The position numbers and the translations under genes are program-made. Shown here in pieces: positions 1 to 16,054 of a stretch of DNA of 64,000 nt. Under the pieces are notes generated by a model, which did no database searches, was not told the DNA's origin, and saw nothing but the letters and a program-made list of their open reading frames with translations. This DNA comes from Hymenopellis radicata (Eukaryota; Basidiomycota; Agaricomycetes; Agaricales; Physalacriaceae), in NCBI GenBank assembly GCA_015501595.1, contig JADNRX010000028.1:1-64000 (forward strand), in the 5' to 3' direction. How positions within the stretch are numbered: position 1 is the first letter of the stretch; every line of letters begins with the position of its first letter.

Positions 1-1
1 A

Positions 2-598
2 GACAGTCCAACAGTGAGTCGTTCGAAGTCCAGTCTGGCCATAATGCCAACTCGTCCCAGCACTACGTTCGAACTGTCTACTTCTGACCTCCGTAGTGAT
101 ACCCAGAAGCTTTCTGATGCTCAAGCATCGACAGTCTCCTTCACCGCGGACAGTCTTAACACATCTACTCCCACCATCACAATCACGAAGCTGTATTTCG
201 CCCTGGTGTCTACTCCCAAGGCCGAGCAGTTCCTGGATGCGGAAGAGTGGACAAAGCTGGCGAAGGGAGCTACCGTTTGCGCGGGCTGCTCTGTTCCAGT
301 CAAAGAATGGACAGACTGGGTTTCGCACAGATCGACCTGTCATGCCATCGAGAAGATGATGGCTATAGCCGTGTTCGGGGAGATCGACGATATTGTAGAC
401 GCCCAGGATAAGGCGGGCAAATGCCCATCTTACAGGCAACCGAAGGATACGGTTGCAGATGAGGAGGCCTACGACAATGTTCTCGGCGAGTTGAAAGACT
501 CGGAGGCACAGAAGAAGATTAAGAACAATCGCCGTCACAGCGTAATGAAGATGTTCAGACGCACGAGCGGCGTGTTCTCCGAAGCGAACTATGACTAG
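2..598 (+). CDS. Hypothetical protein, 3' part only
   Basis: An open frame runs in from the window edge and stops with TAG at 596-598, giving about 198 residues. It is a C-terminal exon of a gene that starts outside the window; the first in-frame Met is not a convincing start. The middle holds a Cys/His group (C-x2-C, then H-x4-C-H about 13 residues later, near residues 97-120) that could bind zinc but matches no family I can name. The tail is rich in Lys and Arg and ends near VFSEANYD. No domain recognised. Alternative: a short complete gene using an internal Met. Confidence 0.6.
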   Translation, partial: DSPTVSRSKSSLAIMPTRPSTTFELSTSDLRSDTQKLSDAQASTVSFTADSLNTSTPTITITKLYFALVSTPKAEQFLDAEEWTKLAKGATVCAGCSVPVKEWTDWVSHRSTCHAIEKMMAIAVFGEIDDIVDAQDKAGKCPSYRQPKDTVADEEAYDNVLGELKDSEAQKKIKNNRRHSVMKMFRRTSGVFSEANYD

Positions 599-1210
599 AG
601 GAGTCGTACTGGCTCGAGGGCGGCTCTCATTTTTCTTTATCTTTATCCCCATTGTTCTGTCGTCGTGTCCTAGGTTGTATGGTTGTAAAGTATGCTCTCT
701 TGGTTCCGCTCTCTAGTTGTCTTTCACACAGTGTACTTGTATTATTTACCTCTGAATTTGAACTGTCATGCTAGCGACAGGTCGGCAGATTGCTCCAGAC
801 GATCGGTCATTCGGCAAAAGCCGGAACCACTCTTCAATCTTGACCACCATGTTCACGAAGACTCTTCGAGCATCTAGGACGCCTGATACGATGCGGGAGC
901 GCTTTACGTCTCGAATCAAGGCCCATGCACATACGAGCTGCGTTAATCAACACGGGGCTCAACTTCCGTCATGATTGTAGGGTATAGTGTCGCGGCTGTA
1001 GCCGGTGGCGCTCATTCTTGGCGACACGAGTCCCTCCAAAGCTATGCGACCACACGTATAGTATGAGGTCGTTCTGCTACTAGTGCGGCCATCCCAGCTC
1101 GTGGCCGGCCCTCTCAATTGAAATTCTATTAACCTTTGACTTTTAGATGTCGCTCCGGATGCGCATCCGAGATTCGCGAAGAGAACAGCGCGCACAAACT
1201 CTTGTATGTG

Positions 1211-1219
1211 TATAAAATA
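1211..1219 (+). promoter_or_regulatory. Putative TATA box upstream of the small membrane protein gene
   Basis: TATAAAATA lies about 210 bp upstream of the chosen ATG of the next gene. The distance leaves room for a 5' UTR intron (a GTATG...CTAG pair is visible at about 1323-1363). Assignment is tentative. Confidence 0.35.
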
Positions 1220-1431
1220 GCCAAATGAGATGCCATCTCACTTGCGATCAAGCTTTAATCGCGGCGCGTAGCTCAATTTCTTGGTCTGGAGAACGAATAC
1301 AGCAATCACGGAAGGACTAGAAGTATGTGGTTCGATTAACTCTAGACTATTACGCGTGGTCTAGCGTATAAAGACTGTTTCAACTGGCTGTGAATACTGT
1401 GAGGACGCTTTCCCATCCCACTACTGTCGTG

Positions 1432-1947
1432 ATGTCCCTCATGGCGGCTGTTGTATTTGCAGGCTATATCTTCAAGGCGTACTATCCCCAGTACATCGAA
1501 ATCGTGCAGATACTCTCTTATGGCATCCTTGTCGTCGCTCCCCACGTTAGCGTACTCTTTCGTGGCTTGAGCCCCCTGCATCGCCTGGAGGTCGTGAAAA
1601 AGCAACTGGACTTATGTACCGACGAGTTCTATGGCTTGATTGAGAATGGTAGGCCTATGTCACGGCGCCAGAGGAAAGCTAGAAGGCTGGAACTGGAAGA
1701 GTGCGTTCGTTGCTGTCTTGGTGGCTTACGAGTAACTGATTTGAATTGTAGGCTCCAGAACGTCTTCTCTATTCTCAAAGAGCAGACCCTAACCGAGACT
1801 CATCACGTCGGCTGCTTGTGGGCCTTTCTTCGCGGGTCGTCTTACAGGCTCTATAAACATCAACGTCGCATCGAGAGCTTGAGGTTTCGCTTGGTTCGTC
1901 GACACCCATTGTTTACCTCGGAAAGGCTGTCTGATCTGCACCTTTAG
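1432..1947 (+). CDS. Small membrane-anchored hypothetical protein
   Basis: Two exons, 1432-1700 and 1752-1947, encode 154 residues. The 51-nt intron has GTGCG at the 5' end, a CTGAT branch-like site and TTGTAG; it keeps frame whether or not it is removed. The ATG at 1432 is the first Met in this frame, but an upstream exon is possible. Residues 2-45 are hydrophobic (likely one or two membrane segments). The rest is basic and helical (a run of Arg/Lys near SRRQRKARR), so it probably faces the cytosol. Compact proteins with this layout are common in agaricomycetes, but I know no function. Confidence 0.55.
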   Translation: MSLMAAVVFAGYIFKAYYPQYIEIVQILSYGILVVAPHVSVLFRGLSPLHRLEVVKKQLDLCTDEFYGLIENGRPMSRRQRKARRLELEECVRCCLGGLRVTDLNCRLQNVFSILKEQTLTETHHVGCLWAFLRGSSYRLYKHQRRIESLRFRLVRRHPLFTSERLSDLHL

Positions 1948-2451
1948 GTCCTCGAGAGTCGCCATTCACCGGATCTGTGAGACCGGTGCAGGTATACTTG
2001 TCGTTCAATCGGTTGTCTCTTCATTCACAAAGTTTACAATAGTTTCTCTTTATCATGGGGGCGGGAGGGGTCTCTTTTCTTCGGCTTGTAGAGAGCTTGT
2101 CGAAGCGATGATACCACTCTCTCTCTCATGCTTTCTTGTTTGCCGTTTCTTGGTCATTCTATTTCTCGTCTTTGTTCTCGGTGAGCGTCAATTTCTTGGA
2201 CGTGTTCGCGATCTGATGACAACTCTTACGATAGATCTTCGCACCGCACGTGAATTATTCTGTATTATTTAGGTGGAGGTAGAGCAGAAGCTCGCACGGA
2301 AGGCCGCTTCCTGATACAGATCAGTGAAATTTCGACGCTCTCCCGTTGATATGTAGCAGATGCGGCCTTCCTTGGAGAGCAACAACATGTATTCAAACGT
2401 GCAATCATAAATTATTCTTTAGTAGACTCTGCTTTGGTGTTCAAATTCCAG

Positions 2452-3386
2452 CTATTCCCCGTCGATATACAGTTCCCTCTCTAGCTTCGTTACCCGTTCC
2501 GACAACCGCCAAAGATCAGTGCGCAGGCCTTCCATCTGGCCATTGAAGTCGCGGAAACGCTCAGCGACAATGTCCTCGACAATCTGGGGGATCTTGCGGC
2601 GGCAAAGTCACACATAGCGGCTTGCAGCTCAGCCCTCGTTCTGTGCAGGAAATTAGTGTGCTGTAGGATAATCAAACGCGCCCGAGTACGCACATTGGTG
2701 GAAGGTCTGGCAAGTCAGCTCCAGTACTCGACATCATACTGAAATCTGATGCCTGAGAAGCAGGCATAGATGTATCGCCGGAGAATGTACCCGCATTAGA
2801 CGTAGATAGCATGCTGAAATCGCAGGCTTGAGAGGCCGGAAAGTCGTACCCGGCGGCTGATGCTCTGCGGCATTGGATCAGGAAAGAGAAAAGGGAGAAC
2901 TAAACGACTCACTGAGAAGCAGTTCTAACAAGGAATCAGCAGTTACCGAAGCAGGATCATGTAAAACGTACAGCATTGCAGTGGGTTTCGCTTCCACTAG
3001 GAGGGTAGATGGAGTATTCATCATCGTTGTGATTGAATCGCTGGCCGAACTGTTGAGAGCCATCAAATTGAAGGCCGTCCTGAGAGTCGACAGAAAACTG
3101 GGAGGCGTCGAAGTCATCGAAACTTTGACTTTGCGATCCATGTCTAATATTCCGGATTAGTGGCGCGGTACCAAAACGAAGTCAGAGCGACAAACGCAGA
3201 ATGATAAGAGGACTGGGAGGATTGGGAACTGCGATATAAATGAATCCCGGACGTGGTTATGGGATAGAGCAACTCACAAGTCATCACCATAGCCGTGGTC
3301 GACGCTTGCCTGCGAGAGAGCTTGTGAGAGCCCCCTCGAAGCGGAAATCTTTCCACGCTTGACGGAGGATGGAAGCCTTGAAACAT
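2452..3386 (-). CDS. Hypothetical coiled-coil protein with an apparent frameshift
   Basis: A TATA box lies 60 bp upstream of the ATG at 3386. The first intron joins ...MVMT to YMDRKVKV; further short GT-AG introns (for example one ending CTGCACAG) lead to the last exon. An internal repeat (PASQACDFSML / PASQASDFSMM) sits in the middle. The last about 40 residues (KIPQIVEDIVAERFRDF... to ...ELYIDGE, stop at 2452-2454) form a clear amphipathic coiled coil. That frame and the upstream frame (AELQAAMCDFAAA) meet near 2590-2600 one base out of phase, so one nucleotide seems missing. Read literally, the frame ends at 2490. No family recognised. Confidence 0.5.
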
Positions 3387-3445
3387 TGCTGTGGAAGGTA
3401 GAGGTGTAGAGCTGCGAGGTAGTACTGTTCAAGTGATGTTGTTCC

Positions 3446-3455
3446 CCTTTTATAG
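3446..3455 (-). promoter_or_regulatory. TATA box for the coiled-coil gene
   Basis: The minus strand reads CTATAAAAGG here, 60 bp upstream of the ATG at 3386. A TGACG element lies a few bases further upstream. Confidence 0.6.
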
Positions 3456-4026
3456 CACGCCCGTGACGTGTCCCATTGTTCGACGTCCTATTGTTCCAGT
3501 GCTGGGACCGGGCCCTGCATCGCTTTTCGTGATCCCATCATTTCAACATTTCAGGTAGCAGTCAGAGGTACCAACGAAATGAAGCTAGGTTCTAGAGGAT
3601 TCTTCCTGGTCATGGGAAAAAGGAGAGGGTTTTCGATCGGTCACCTGATCGACGCGTTTTACTTCTTGCCGTCAACACGCTCTGTGCGGGTCCTCCCCCC
3701 ACTCTCTGACGTGGACTATACATCTCAATTTTCCCTCGTATACCTCGCAGCACAGACGTAGCTGACTTTTGACACATGCGGTCACTGCGAAGACGAAAAT
3801 TTCGCATCCAGCGCTGCTAAGCGGCACCAGCGCCTTCTCATTGGGGAGCAAATGTTTGCCTCTCGCACCAACTGATTGCCCAAGATGGGGTGGCGTAGCA
3901 TCAACTTAGTCGACGCTATGACGTCTTCGGCCTAGCGCCATCTTACTCGCTGACGTTTCGTTCGCTTCTCGGGGAGGTAAAACGACCCTCACGACTCCCT
4001 GCTCCTACTACCACCATTTGACCACC

Positions 4027-6249
4027 ATGCCTGCGCAATTCAACGACAACTTGAGAGTACGTGATCAAACACACCGCCATCTAAAGGTACGAAAGAGTTT
4101 CCCTCTTCTCTTCTGTCACTAATGTTTTCCTGCTCAGCCGCGTCATATTCAGCTCCTTGGCATAGGCGGCGCGATTGGCACGGCTCTGTTCGTACAACTC
4201 GGAACTGCTCTCCCTTTTGGCGGTCCCGGAAGTCTTCTTATTGCGTGCTGCCTTTGGTCGATTGTGGTCATGGCCTTGAGCGAGAGTTTATGTGAGCCAT
4301 CGATTTCATCGTACTATGCCATTATTCGGCTAACCGGACGTTCTCGAAGGTGAAATGGTGACTTGGATCCCGGTTACGAGCCCCTTCGTACGCTCTCTTT
4401 TCCAGCTTGGGCGATTTACCGTGCTTCATCAATGTTTGTAGGTCCAATTCGCTGACAACTTCGTCGATCCGGCTCTTGGCATATGCACCGGCATGAATTT
4501 CTTTTTCCTCTTGGCCTTCTCTGTGCCGTTCGAAATCACTGCTTTTAATCTCCTTTTGCACTTTTGGACTGATAAGATTCCGCCTGCTGCGGTCATAACC
4601 TTCATCCTAGTTGCATATCTGTACGCTGCTCAAAAGTTTATCGTTGTTACATATCTCTTACCGACTTATAGATTACTGAACCTATGCTCTGTCAGTACTT
4701 CGGAGGTAAGATCGACTCGGATACCTTGGCGTTTCTTACTGGCTCTTGTAGAAATGGAGTTTTGGCTTGCAATAGGCAAGGTGATCCTCGTTGTCGCCCT
4801 CCTACTGTTTACGGTCATAATGATGACGGGCGCGAACCCCATGCATGACCGTTTTGGATTCCGGAACTGGAATTGTGAGCACCTTCCCGACTAGCTTCAA
4901 ACCTCAACTGTAATTGTATCTTGTCTCTAGCTTCAAAAGTTCCGGTCAGTACATCTGTGGTGTCGTCCGCTTTCTACCTGACTCAGGCTATAGGGCACGC
5001 CATTCGTTGCATATAGTCAGCCTGGATCGCTGGGTCGATTCCTTGGCTTCCTACGGTGCCTCCTCATTGCGTCATTTACCATCACCGGTACACTTACTTC
5101 GTGGTAACGCTACATTCTCTAACAGGGACTTGTAGGTCCGGAATACATTGCTATGACTGCTGGGGAGGCCGCCAATCCGCGACGAGCCCTCCCGAAAGCG
5201 TTCGCCGCCACCATCTACCGTCTGATCGCGTTCTTCATAGGCTCGGGATTGGCCATTGGGATTCTCCTCTCACATGACGATACGAAGCTGCTGCAGGTTC
5301 TCACGGGGGAGCGTACGGGCGGCGCGGCATCACCATACATCATCGCCATGGAGAACATGGGTGTTGAAGGATTGCCGCACATCGTGAACGCGCTGATCAT
5401 GCTCTCGATTTTTTCTGCTGGAAACAGCTATGTGTATGGCGCTAGTCGGACGATGTACGGGTTAGCGTTGAGTGGGCATATCCCCAAGGGCCTAGCGCGG
5501 TGTACTAGGAGTGGCATTCCGATCTATTGTATCGGGGTGACCATGTTCATTGCATGTTTGGCATTCCTTGGGGTGTCGAACGGAACTGCTGTTGTTCTCG
5601 CCTGGTACGACGTCTTCTGATCTCATCACGCTCTCAAGCTCTCACGTTGTCGCAGGTTGGTCGATATTCTTACAGCGGGTATTCTTATGAATTATGCCTT
5701 CATCTTGTACACGTACACGAGGTTTTATCGGGTTCGTCTCAGTTCTATCAACATGCGTCCTGAGTCCTGACTCCTGATTAACCCGCAGGCTCTTGGGGAG
5801 CACAAGATCTCCCGTGCCGAGTTGCCATATCATGCCAGATTTCAGCCTTACCTCTCGTGAGTGCATGACTCGGTGCGGCATTGCTGAACGATTCCTTACC
5901 CGACTAGATACTTCGCCTTGATGCTCTGCCTGTTCCTAATTACCATTGTTGGCCTTCCCGTTTTCCTTCCTGGCAAATGGAACCCCACAACATTCGCATT
6001 CTCCTACACCCTTGTGTTCTTCATGCCGTGTCTCTTCCTCAGCTACAAACTTATCAGGCGCACGAAGGTGTGCTAAATCTTGTTATCATCGATGTAAGCT
6101 TACACACAGGGCGTTAGTGGAAAAGTTTCCATTCGATTACGTTCTTTGAGCGAGAGAGGAAGGAAGTAGACGAATATGAAGAGGTGCTCGCTTTCCACGA
6201 TATGGTACGGATGAGGCCAGTTTTAGATCCTACTCAGCTGCGTGAATGA
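4027..6249 (+). CDS. Yeast-type amino acid permease (YAT family, APC superfamily)
   Basis: Thirteen exons (4027-4086, 4138-4291, 4350-4387, 4442-4645, 4696-4705, 4752-4874, 4931-4944, 4994-5087, 5136-5604, 5656-5731, 5789-5856, 5908-6067, 6118-6249) keep frame and give 533 residues, the usual length for this family. Diagnostic stretches: HLKPRHIQLLGIGGAIGTAL (TM1), SLCEMVTWIPV, GSLGRFLGF, FTITGPEYIAMTAGEAANPR, and a C-tail ending after KEVDEYEE. About twelve membrane segments are expected; it would import amino acids by proton symport at the plasma membrane. Exons of 10 and 14 nt are required to keep YFGEMEFW and the following loop. The start has a good context (ACCACCATG). Substrate specificity cannot be told. 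Confidence 0.92.
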
Positions 6250-6989
6250 ATGCTTTTACGATACTGTTCTACAGCAGTGAACATGTGCCTCGTGACGCAT
6301 ATCTGAATTCGCATAATTCAACCCCGTTCTCGACTCCGTTCTAGCGACCATACGATCTCCTGCAGAATCGTTCCTTACTCACCTCTGTGTATTTGCCCCA
6401 CTTGATGCTTTCCCATGCGGGCTGCTTCCCGTCTCGGTGGCGGTCGGAACTGCCGCTTCATCTCTGCCATGGCGTTAGGCACTTTACCGCTCTGCATAGG
6501 ACTGCGGACTGACTCATAGGTACGTATCACGAGGCTCCTAGTGAGTCGGACGCTTCTTTAATGATGGCGACACACATTCGCTTGCTCGCGGGTTATTCCG
6601 AGGATGTATGTATTCAGCAGAGTGCCGGCTATCGGTTATCTCACAGGTTGGTAACAACTTGCTGCGACGACCAGTCAATTGTTCGCAGTTTGGACGAAGC
6701 GCTCTGCTCTCGTGCTTCTTGGCTTCGATGGGCGCCTCTCGATGAAAGTGGGTCCTTGTGTACGTATCGGCTATCAAGTATTCTGACCGTTTATCATTCG
6801 ATCAGTTCGAATTTGAGAGCAGGCCTGAACATGTGCTCACAGTGGGGACGTTCGACATCAGGCTTCCCATGCCAGCGCCTATGACCATCAGTATGCACGG
6901 CTTATTTATTTCTGGAGGATACACACTTTCGGTCCGAGGGGCTAATGAAAATGATATATAAGCTGTTCGTCTGCGTAAGGATTCGATAT
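6250..6989 (+). other. Intergenic, no gene seen
   Basis: Short ORFs on both strands lack splice logic or recognisable motifs. It would include the 3' UTR of the permease. Confidence 0.4.
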
Positions 6990-7502
6990 CGTTCCCAGTG
7001 TCAAGCGGTGTAGGTGAGCCTGTCTTTGTTCTCTTCATTCCTGGTTAACTCTTGTCGTAGGCCATGATAATGCAGGAATGTCATTGCTTTGAGTGTGCGA
7101 GTAATCGTAGATACGGTGGCGTGTCGTCGAGTTCGTATACTCCGTACAATGCCGCACCCCAGGAAACTGTCAGCACTACCGTTTGTTCGACGCATTGCCC
7201 GTGCCGTGCAAATACCTTCGAGGGCGCTGGAGCGTCGAATGTCTCGCCAGGCAAGCTTTGTTCGCCACCGTTTTTCGTGATTCTCATTTATTTTCAAAGC
7301 CACAGAACAAATGCCACTGCTACTACAATCCAATCTCTACCAGGCGGCACCGAGATCTAGTCGTAGTAACTCCCTTGATTGGGTCCAGTCGACACCTCCT
7401 GACACGTCTTCGCTCTCGTGGGTGATTGACTATACGACCGGCGAGTTCCTGGGTTTCTATCCGAAGAGCTTGAACGACGTCGAAGCTCCGCTGTTGAGAT
7501 AG
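6990..7502 (+). CDS. Possible small multi-exon hypothetical gene
   Basis: A good intron (GTGAGCC...GTTAACT...CGTAG, about 7012-7061) and an open C-terminal stretch ending with TAG at 7500-7502 (QSTPPDTSSLSWVIDY..., ...EAPLLR) suggest a real gene. A possible GC-AG intron lies around 7250-7308. I cannot settle the exon order or the start. No homology recognised; it may be a shadow. Confidence 0.25.
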
Positions 7503-7707
7503 GTAGTTTGATTCTGGAGGAGAACTCACACAAAACGCCGCGATAGGGCATCTTTTTATTCCTTGACAATTCAATGTAAAGTAACCACCGCTAACCCGTG
7601 CATGGACCGCTGAAGCGTGAGAAAGTCACGAAAAGACCTGCCCTAAATGAGCCGGGAAAGGGAATCGTCCTAACCGCCTCCACCTTGCTCAGACTGTCTT
7701 CCCCATC

Positions 7708-11403
<3,696 letters not shown>

Positions 11404-12898
11404 GCTCACGGGCATTAGTATTTGGTAGAATCCACGTAGAGATGTGTTTGATTAACTGTACAGATATCTGATTAATGCTTCGGCTGTATGTTGTATACTA
11501 CTCGAGTACCCCCTTACTGACGGCGTATATGACGACGCTTGGGACGATTCTTGTGACACCTGGCCATCATCTGGCGTAACACGTACAATCTGTGGTCCCC
11601 ACTCGCCTAGTACATATATGGAATCTCAAGACAAGTTTTCCGGTCCTTCTAAAACTTACGATACAATGACTTCAGGTGCAACCCATCATCATCATCATCA
11701 TCCTAACTATCTATAGTTACCTGGTGTTCTCTGTCGTGATAATTAAGTGAGGATCAAACGAAAATGAAAGCGCTCCGCGAGGTGATCCGTTGTCTGCGCC
11801 ACGGATGACGTTCTGGTTCAAGTTCTGGAGATTTTAAGCCGGCAAGTTTACTAACTAGCACTTCCAATCTATGATTTAACAGTGAAGCGAGGCACCAGCA
11901 CCGCAACAGTAACTCTTGTGAGTCCCATCTACGTTTCATGTTCATCAACACATGTCCTCTTGAAATTTTCTCTTCTTCCCAGTTCGCGCAACCCTCGTGG
12001 TTCTCCTGCCTTGTGGTATGCTTCTGGTCTCAAGTTCCTGAGCTGCAAGTCTTCGATACTCTTGGCTGTCTCGCAATCCCCATTACGCCGTTCTCGTCTC
12101 CGATGCATTGTTAAGAATGGGCATATAGCCACCATCAGAGGGCGCTGGCTACAGAAAGCCGTTATTCATCGGGCGAGTACTGTGAAGCGCGGCCGAGGAA
12201 CTTACTACGGAGATGAGGTAGCATCTCAGGAAGGGAATGGATCATCCGCTTGGCAAGGATGACATGAAAAACGCGAGGGAAGTGACATGACAGACGAATC
12301 GAAACCTGTTGTCCTCGATATTGTATGAAAAATACATAAACTAAAACGAAAAAGTATGTACATTGCGAAAGTTTACACAGCTGCTAGTTAATGACCGACG
12401 ATGGGTATAGAAGGATTGTACTACCGATGCATACAAGGGAACAAAGCAAGTATCAAAGGAAAACGGATAGTGCTACAAAGGAAACGGAAGGCGTAGTACG
12501 TATTACACTTGGTGGTCGCAGAGTGCTCATGACTAAGTCTCGACGTGAAGAGGGTCAAATCAGATTCTACCGGACTCGGTTTAGGACATTCCACAGCGAC
12601 ATGCACATGATCCTTAGGGGACGAACCTTTGCTGACGGAGGTTCGGTCCTACGAGAAATCAGCATCACACGATGAAGATCGTCGACGCGGAAACGTACTG
12701 GAGAGTAGGCGCTGAGCGGCCTGGGAATCTCGATGTTCGTGTGCACATTCGGACGCATGGGATGGGCCGCTCTGAGCGAAGTCTGGAACATTGTGTCTGT
12801 GACGGGGGCATTGAGGCTCTGGCGGAGATTAGGGCGTTGGTTGAGGCTTGTGTGAAAGCTACGGTTAGACGATCTTAAGTCGTCACGGAGATAGCGAC
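11404..12898 (+). other. Intergenic, no convincing gene
   Basis: Short ORFs at about 11.75-12.26 kb and 12.39-12.88 kb on both strands have no recognisable motif. The stretch lies between converging genes (Snf2 on plus, DUF6534-like on minus), so terminators are expected but not identifiable. Confidence 0.4.
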
Positions 12899-14437
12899 TT
12901 ACAAAGCAACTGCCAAGAAGAAGTCGTTAGTCGCGTACAGTCAAGACGAGGAGCGTAACGGGACACGTACTCATGGTGATAACGTATAACTTGTTCATGC
13001 ATAGATGGACTGGCATCCTACAAAGGGTCACGGATGAGGCCTGTCTAAAGCGAATAGTGCCGATCGACTTACCAGCTCTTCAGTGTCTGGTCAATAGGGA
13101 ATAGGATGACGATCAACGTTTGGGCGAAAGCCACAAGTATTCCTCGCGAGATGATATAAGACACGAGTTTGTGCAGCACATGGTCCGTCCTGTCAGAACT
13201 CTCCATGAGGAACAAAGCGTACTTGATATCCAGATCAGCCCACGTACCGTCTGATGCCAGTTTTAGACTTAGCAAGCCGGAGTGAGAGCGAAAGGGTAAT
13301 GATAATGTCCGCGATCGCAGATGTTGCGGAGAGTAAGGTGGCTTCCAACTGCGATCAGAACGAGAGTAAGTAGCAATAACGCGAGAGGAAAGGTCTGAAG
13401 CGAACCTTCTTGCGTTCCGTCCCGAATAGGACTATGTCTGGGCTAACAGTCAAGTCGATGATCGACACTGGATAAGACGCCTGAGTAAATCGAATAGTAC
13501 ACCTAGGCATCTGAGATATCTCACCGATGCCGCACACTAAGAGGAGAATGAGCTGAGCACGATGCCTTCGGAAGCGAGGAGACAAGGAACGTACCGAAAC
13601 TGGCAACTGTGAAAAAGACCTGTCAACGCCCGTCAAGTAGAGAACTGCGAGAAGTGCCGGAGGCTTACAATCAAGGCAGGAATGATGCGGTTCTTGGATT
13701 AACTGCTCAGGCACTGCGTTAATATGCGATCGTAAGGACATTCAGAAGGAAAGTACGTGCATTTATATATCTTATGCGCAAAATACATCTCCACGCTAGA
13801 CACAGAGTTTAGCGTCGACAACTCGAAATACAAGGCAGGATGGCCACCCACATGAAGACAATTATAACCGTGAGCAGAAGCTCCATGTTAAGCAGGCTGT
13901 CAATCGCCGTGAGACGCTCTATCGCTAAATCCGGCAATGGAATGGGACGAACAACGGCTGTGTGCTCAGCACCTGCACGTTTCCAAAGTTTTCGATCTAC
14001 AGCAGCCATTACATGTGAGGATAGTCGGCGCATACGAGGACTTACAAAGTAATAATGCAGAACCTGGGTGTTGATGCACGTCGTCCCGATGTCCATGCAT
14101 CTGCAATGTCGATAAGGCTAAGCATTCGTGAACCAGCTTCATAAGGCGGCGTACACTAGACAGGCGACCTATAATCAAAGATTTCAGTTACATGTTTTCA
14201 GGAAAATCGTGGACGCTCACCAGAACGCGCATAGGCCATCGATCCGCATTGGTGTTGACGTAGTTCCACCCTTGCATAATAGAAACACCGAGCAATCTGT
14301 CATCGATGTCAGAATCAGCCAGATGGACGACAGGGAAATCCTACACAGTGGACAGCGCATAGCCTGTATCAAATGATGAGTACTTACGCATATTCATCGG
14401 TGATGGCATCGGGGAGGACATACCATAGAACAGCCAT
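12899..14437 (-). CDS. DUF6534-like polytopic membrane protein
   Basis: Splicing many short introns on the minus strand yields the pattern of this agaricomycete family. It runs MAVLWYVLPDAITDEYALLG, then VACLVCMDIGTTCINTQVLH, then IERLTAIDSLLNMELLLTV, then MYFAHKIYK, then NRIIPALIVSL, then ATSAIADIIITLSLSLRLAK, then HKLVSYIISRGILVAFAQTL, and finally WMPVHLCMNKLYVITM near the stop at 12899-12901. About seven membrane helices are expected. The middle exons (13.3-13.75 kb) are the least certain and could hide lesions. Function of the family is unknown. The start at 14437 is the first Met in the N-terminal frame; another Met at 14489 lies in a different frame. Confidence 0.65.
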
Positions 14438-16054
14438 CTTCGTTCTTGGAGAGGTCGATTCTCGTGCTGGTGGAGTCGAGGGAGGCCATGGCGGTAGAAT
14501 CTGAAGCCCATCAGGAAGGGGACAGCATTATATGGCGAACCCAAGGGTCCTGGGAAGACATACCAAGTACAGCAGTGTTCCTCGGAATCGAACCCGTCAC
14601 TTAGGAAGGAGCCGCCATGATGCAGGTCGCATGGCCATTGGCGAGAAAGCCACCCGAGAACTTCGCGTTTCATTAAGCGTCTGATGGCGTGTATCTTCTG
14701 TGGTCTGGATGTTGTATAGACGGTGGTAAAGAAGCAACACGCTAGCGAGTTTCCTTGATCTAATCATGGCTGGCGTTGACATATGGGGTAGCGTAATCTC
14801 CTCAATCGCTGCCAATCAGCGACCATTTGGATGCCGGTCATGGCGGCTTACGCTACCTGTCAACTCAGGTCAGCGAGTCGTAAAAGTTCAACCGGATGGA
14901 CGTTGTCTTGCCTTTAGATCTTATCCGTATCCAGTTGACGAATTGAGGCTCTGAAGCCCATCGTCCATGACTGCATGTCCTCCTTGAAAGAGATCCACCG
15001 ACCCATGAGAGAGAGCAAAGATGCTGGGCAGTGGGCATCACTCAGTTAACTTCCGATAACGTAGACGCTTCATCGCTGTTAGCGTTTCCGCGATCCACGG
15101 TCCCCGGTCCCCCGCATGAGGTAAAGTATTTTGACATGCGGAGGAAAGCGCCAATCTTCTGGCATGACGTGGGAAGAATGGTCTAGATAGATAACAAAGG
15201 GGATTTAGAGGACGAAGTATCTACTGCGTTTAGCGACTTGCCCAAATTGCGAGCTGCGAATTTGGTGCTCCCAGGACAGCGTACGCAAATCGAGAGAGCC
15301 ATGCAGTGATTTAGTCGAAACCAACGGAGGCCACGATTAGTCGAACAACAGCTGAGGCCAGGATTAGAATGACGCTGCCAGGGAGCATGCTGCGTGTAAT
15401 ACGCTATACTTGGACGATATTGCGAGTTTGCCAGAGATGAGAGAAAACGTGTCTGCTTTTAACGAGGGCGAGTGGAGCAAAGTATGTCTGGCACTAGCTC
15501 ACTGAAAACACGAGGCGACCTAGGCTCCTCCGCGAAGAGAAGAGTAGCTGACAAGTGGCAGGATGACATGATAGCCCATGTCATGATGGTGGTTCAGTAC
15601 AAGCTTTACCGGCAGGCCCACGTTCGGCATGAATGTTTACGGCCGAACAGTCCGATCAAAGTCGCCCAGCGCCTCCATACATTGATACAATTCTAAGGGT
15701 GCTATCCACGAGGCTCTCTGCTGTCCTTTCGGTTTCTGGTCATTGTGACAGTCGGTTCGAAGTGGTATTTGAAATATATCTAGGGCGGCTGAGCGGACTT
15801 TTAATCGATTTTCTCCTCCTGCCGCCATGGCACCTTTCTACAACACGTTATATGCGTTCGAAGCGACAGTCGTTGCCCAAATTCATCCCAACACGCGGCA
15901 CCCGATACGTATGGAGTCTCTTACAACATACGCAAAGCCGGGAGTCGGTCCACACTAACTGTTCTATTGTTTTCCAAACAAGGACACAAGGAAAAGACCA
16001 TGGTTATTATAAACCCGAAATGCGCGCGACCCGCCCCCTTGTTCTACTTCCATC
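14438..16054 (+). other. Intergenic between divergent genes, no convincing gene
   Basis: ORFs of 60-170 codons occur on both strands but none shows splice sites plus a recognisable motif. The stretch must include promoters of the DUF6534-like gene (minus) and the kinase gene (plus). Confidence 0.4.

Noticed and set aside
14575..14605. tRNA B-box-like GGGTTCGATTCC on the minus strand
   Set aside because: The bases around the loop do not form a T stem and no A box or acceptor stem is present.
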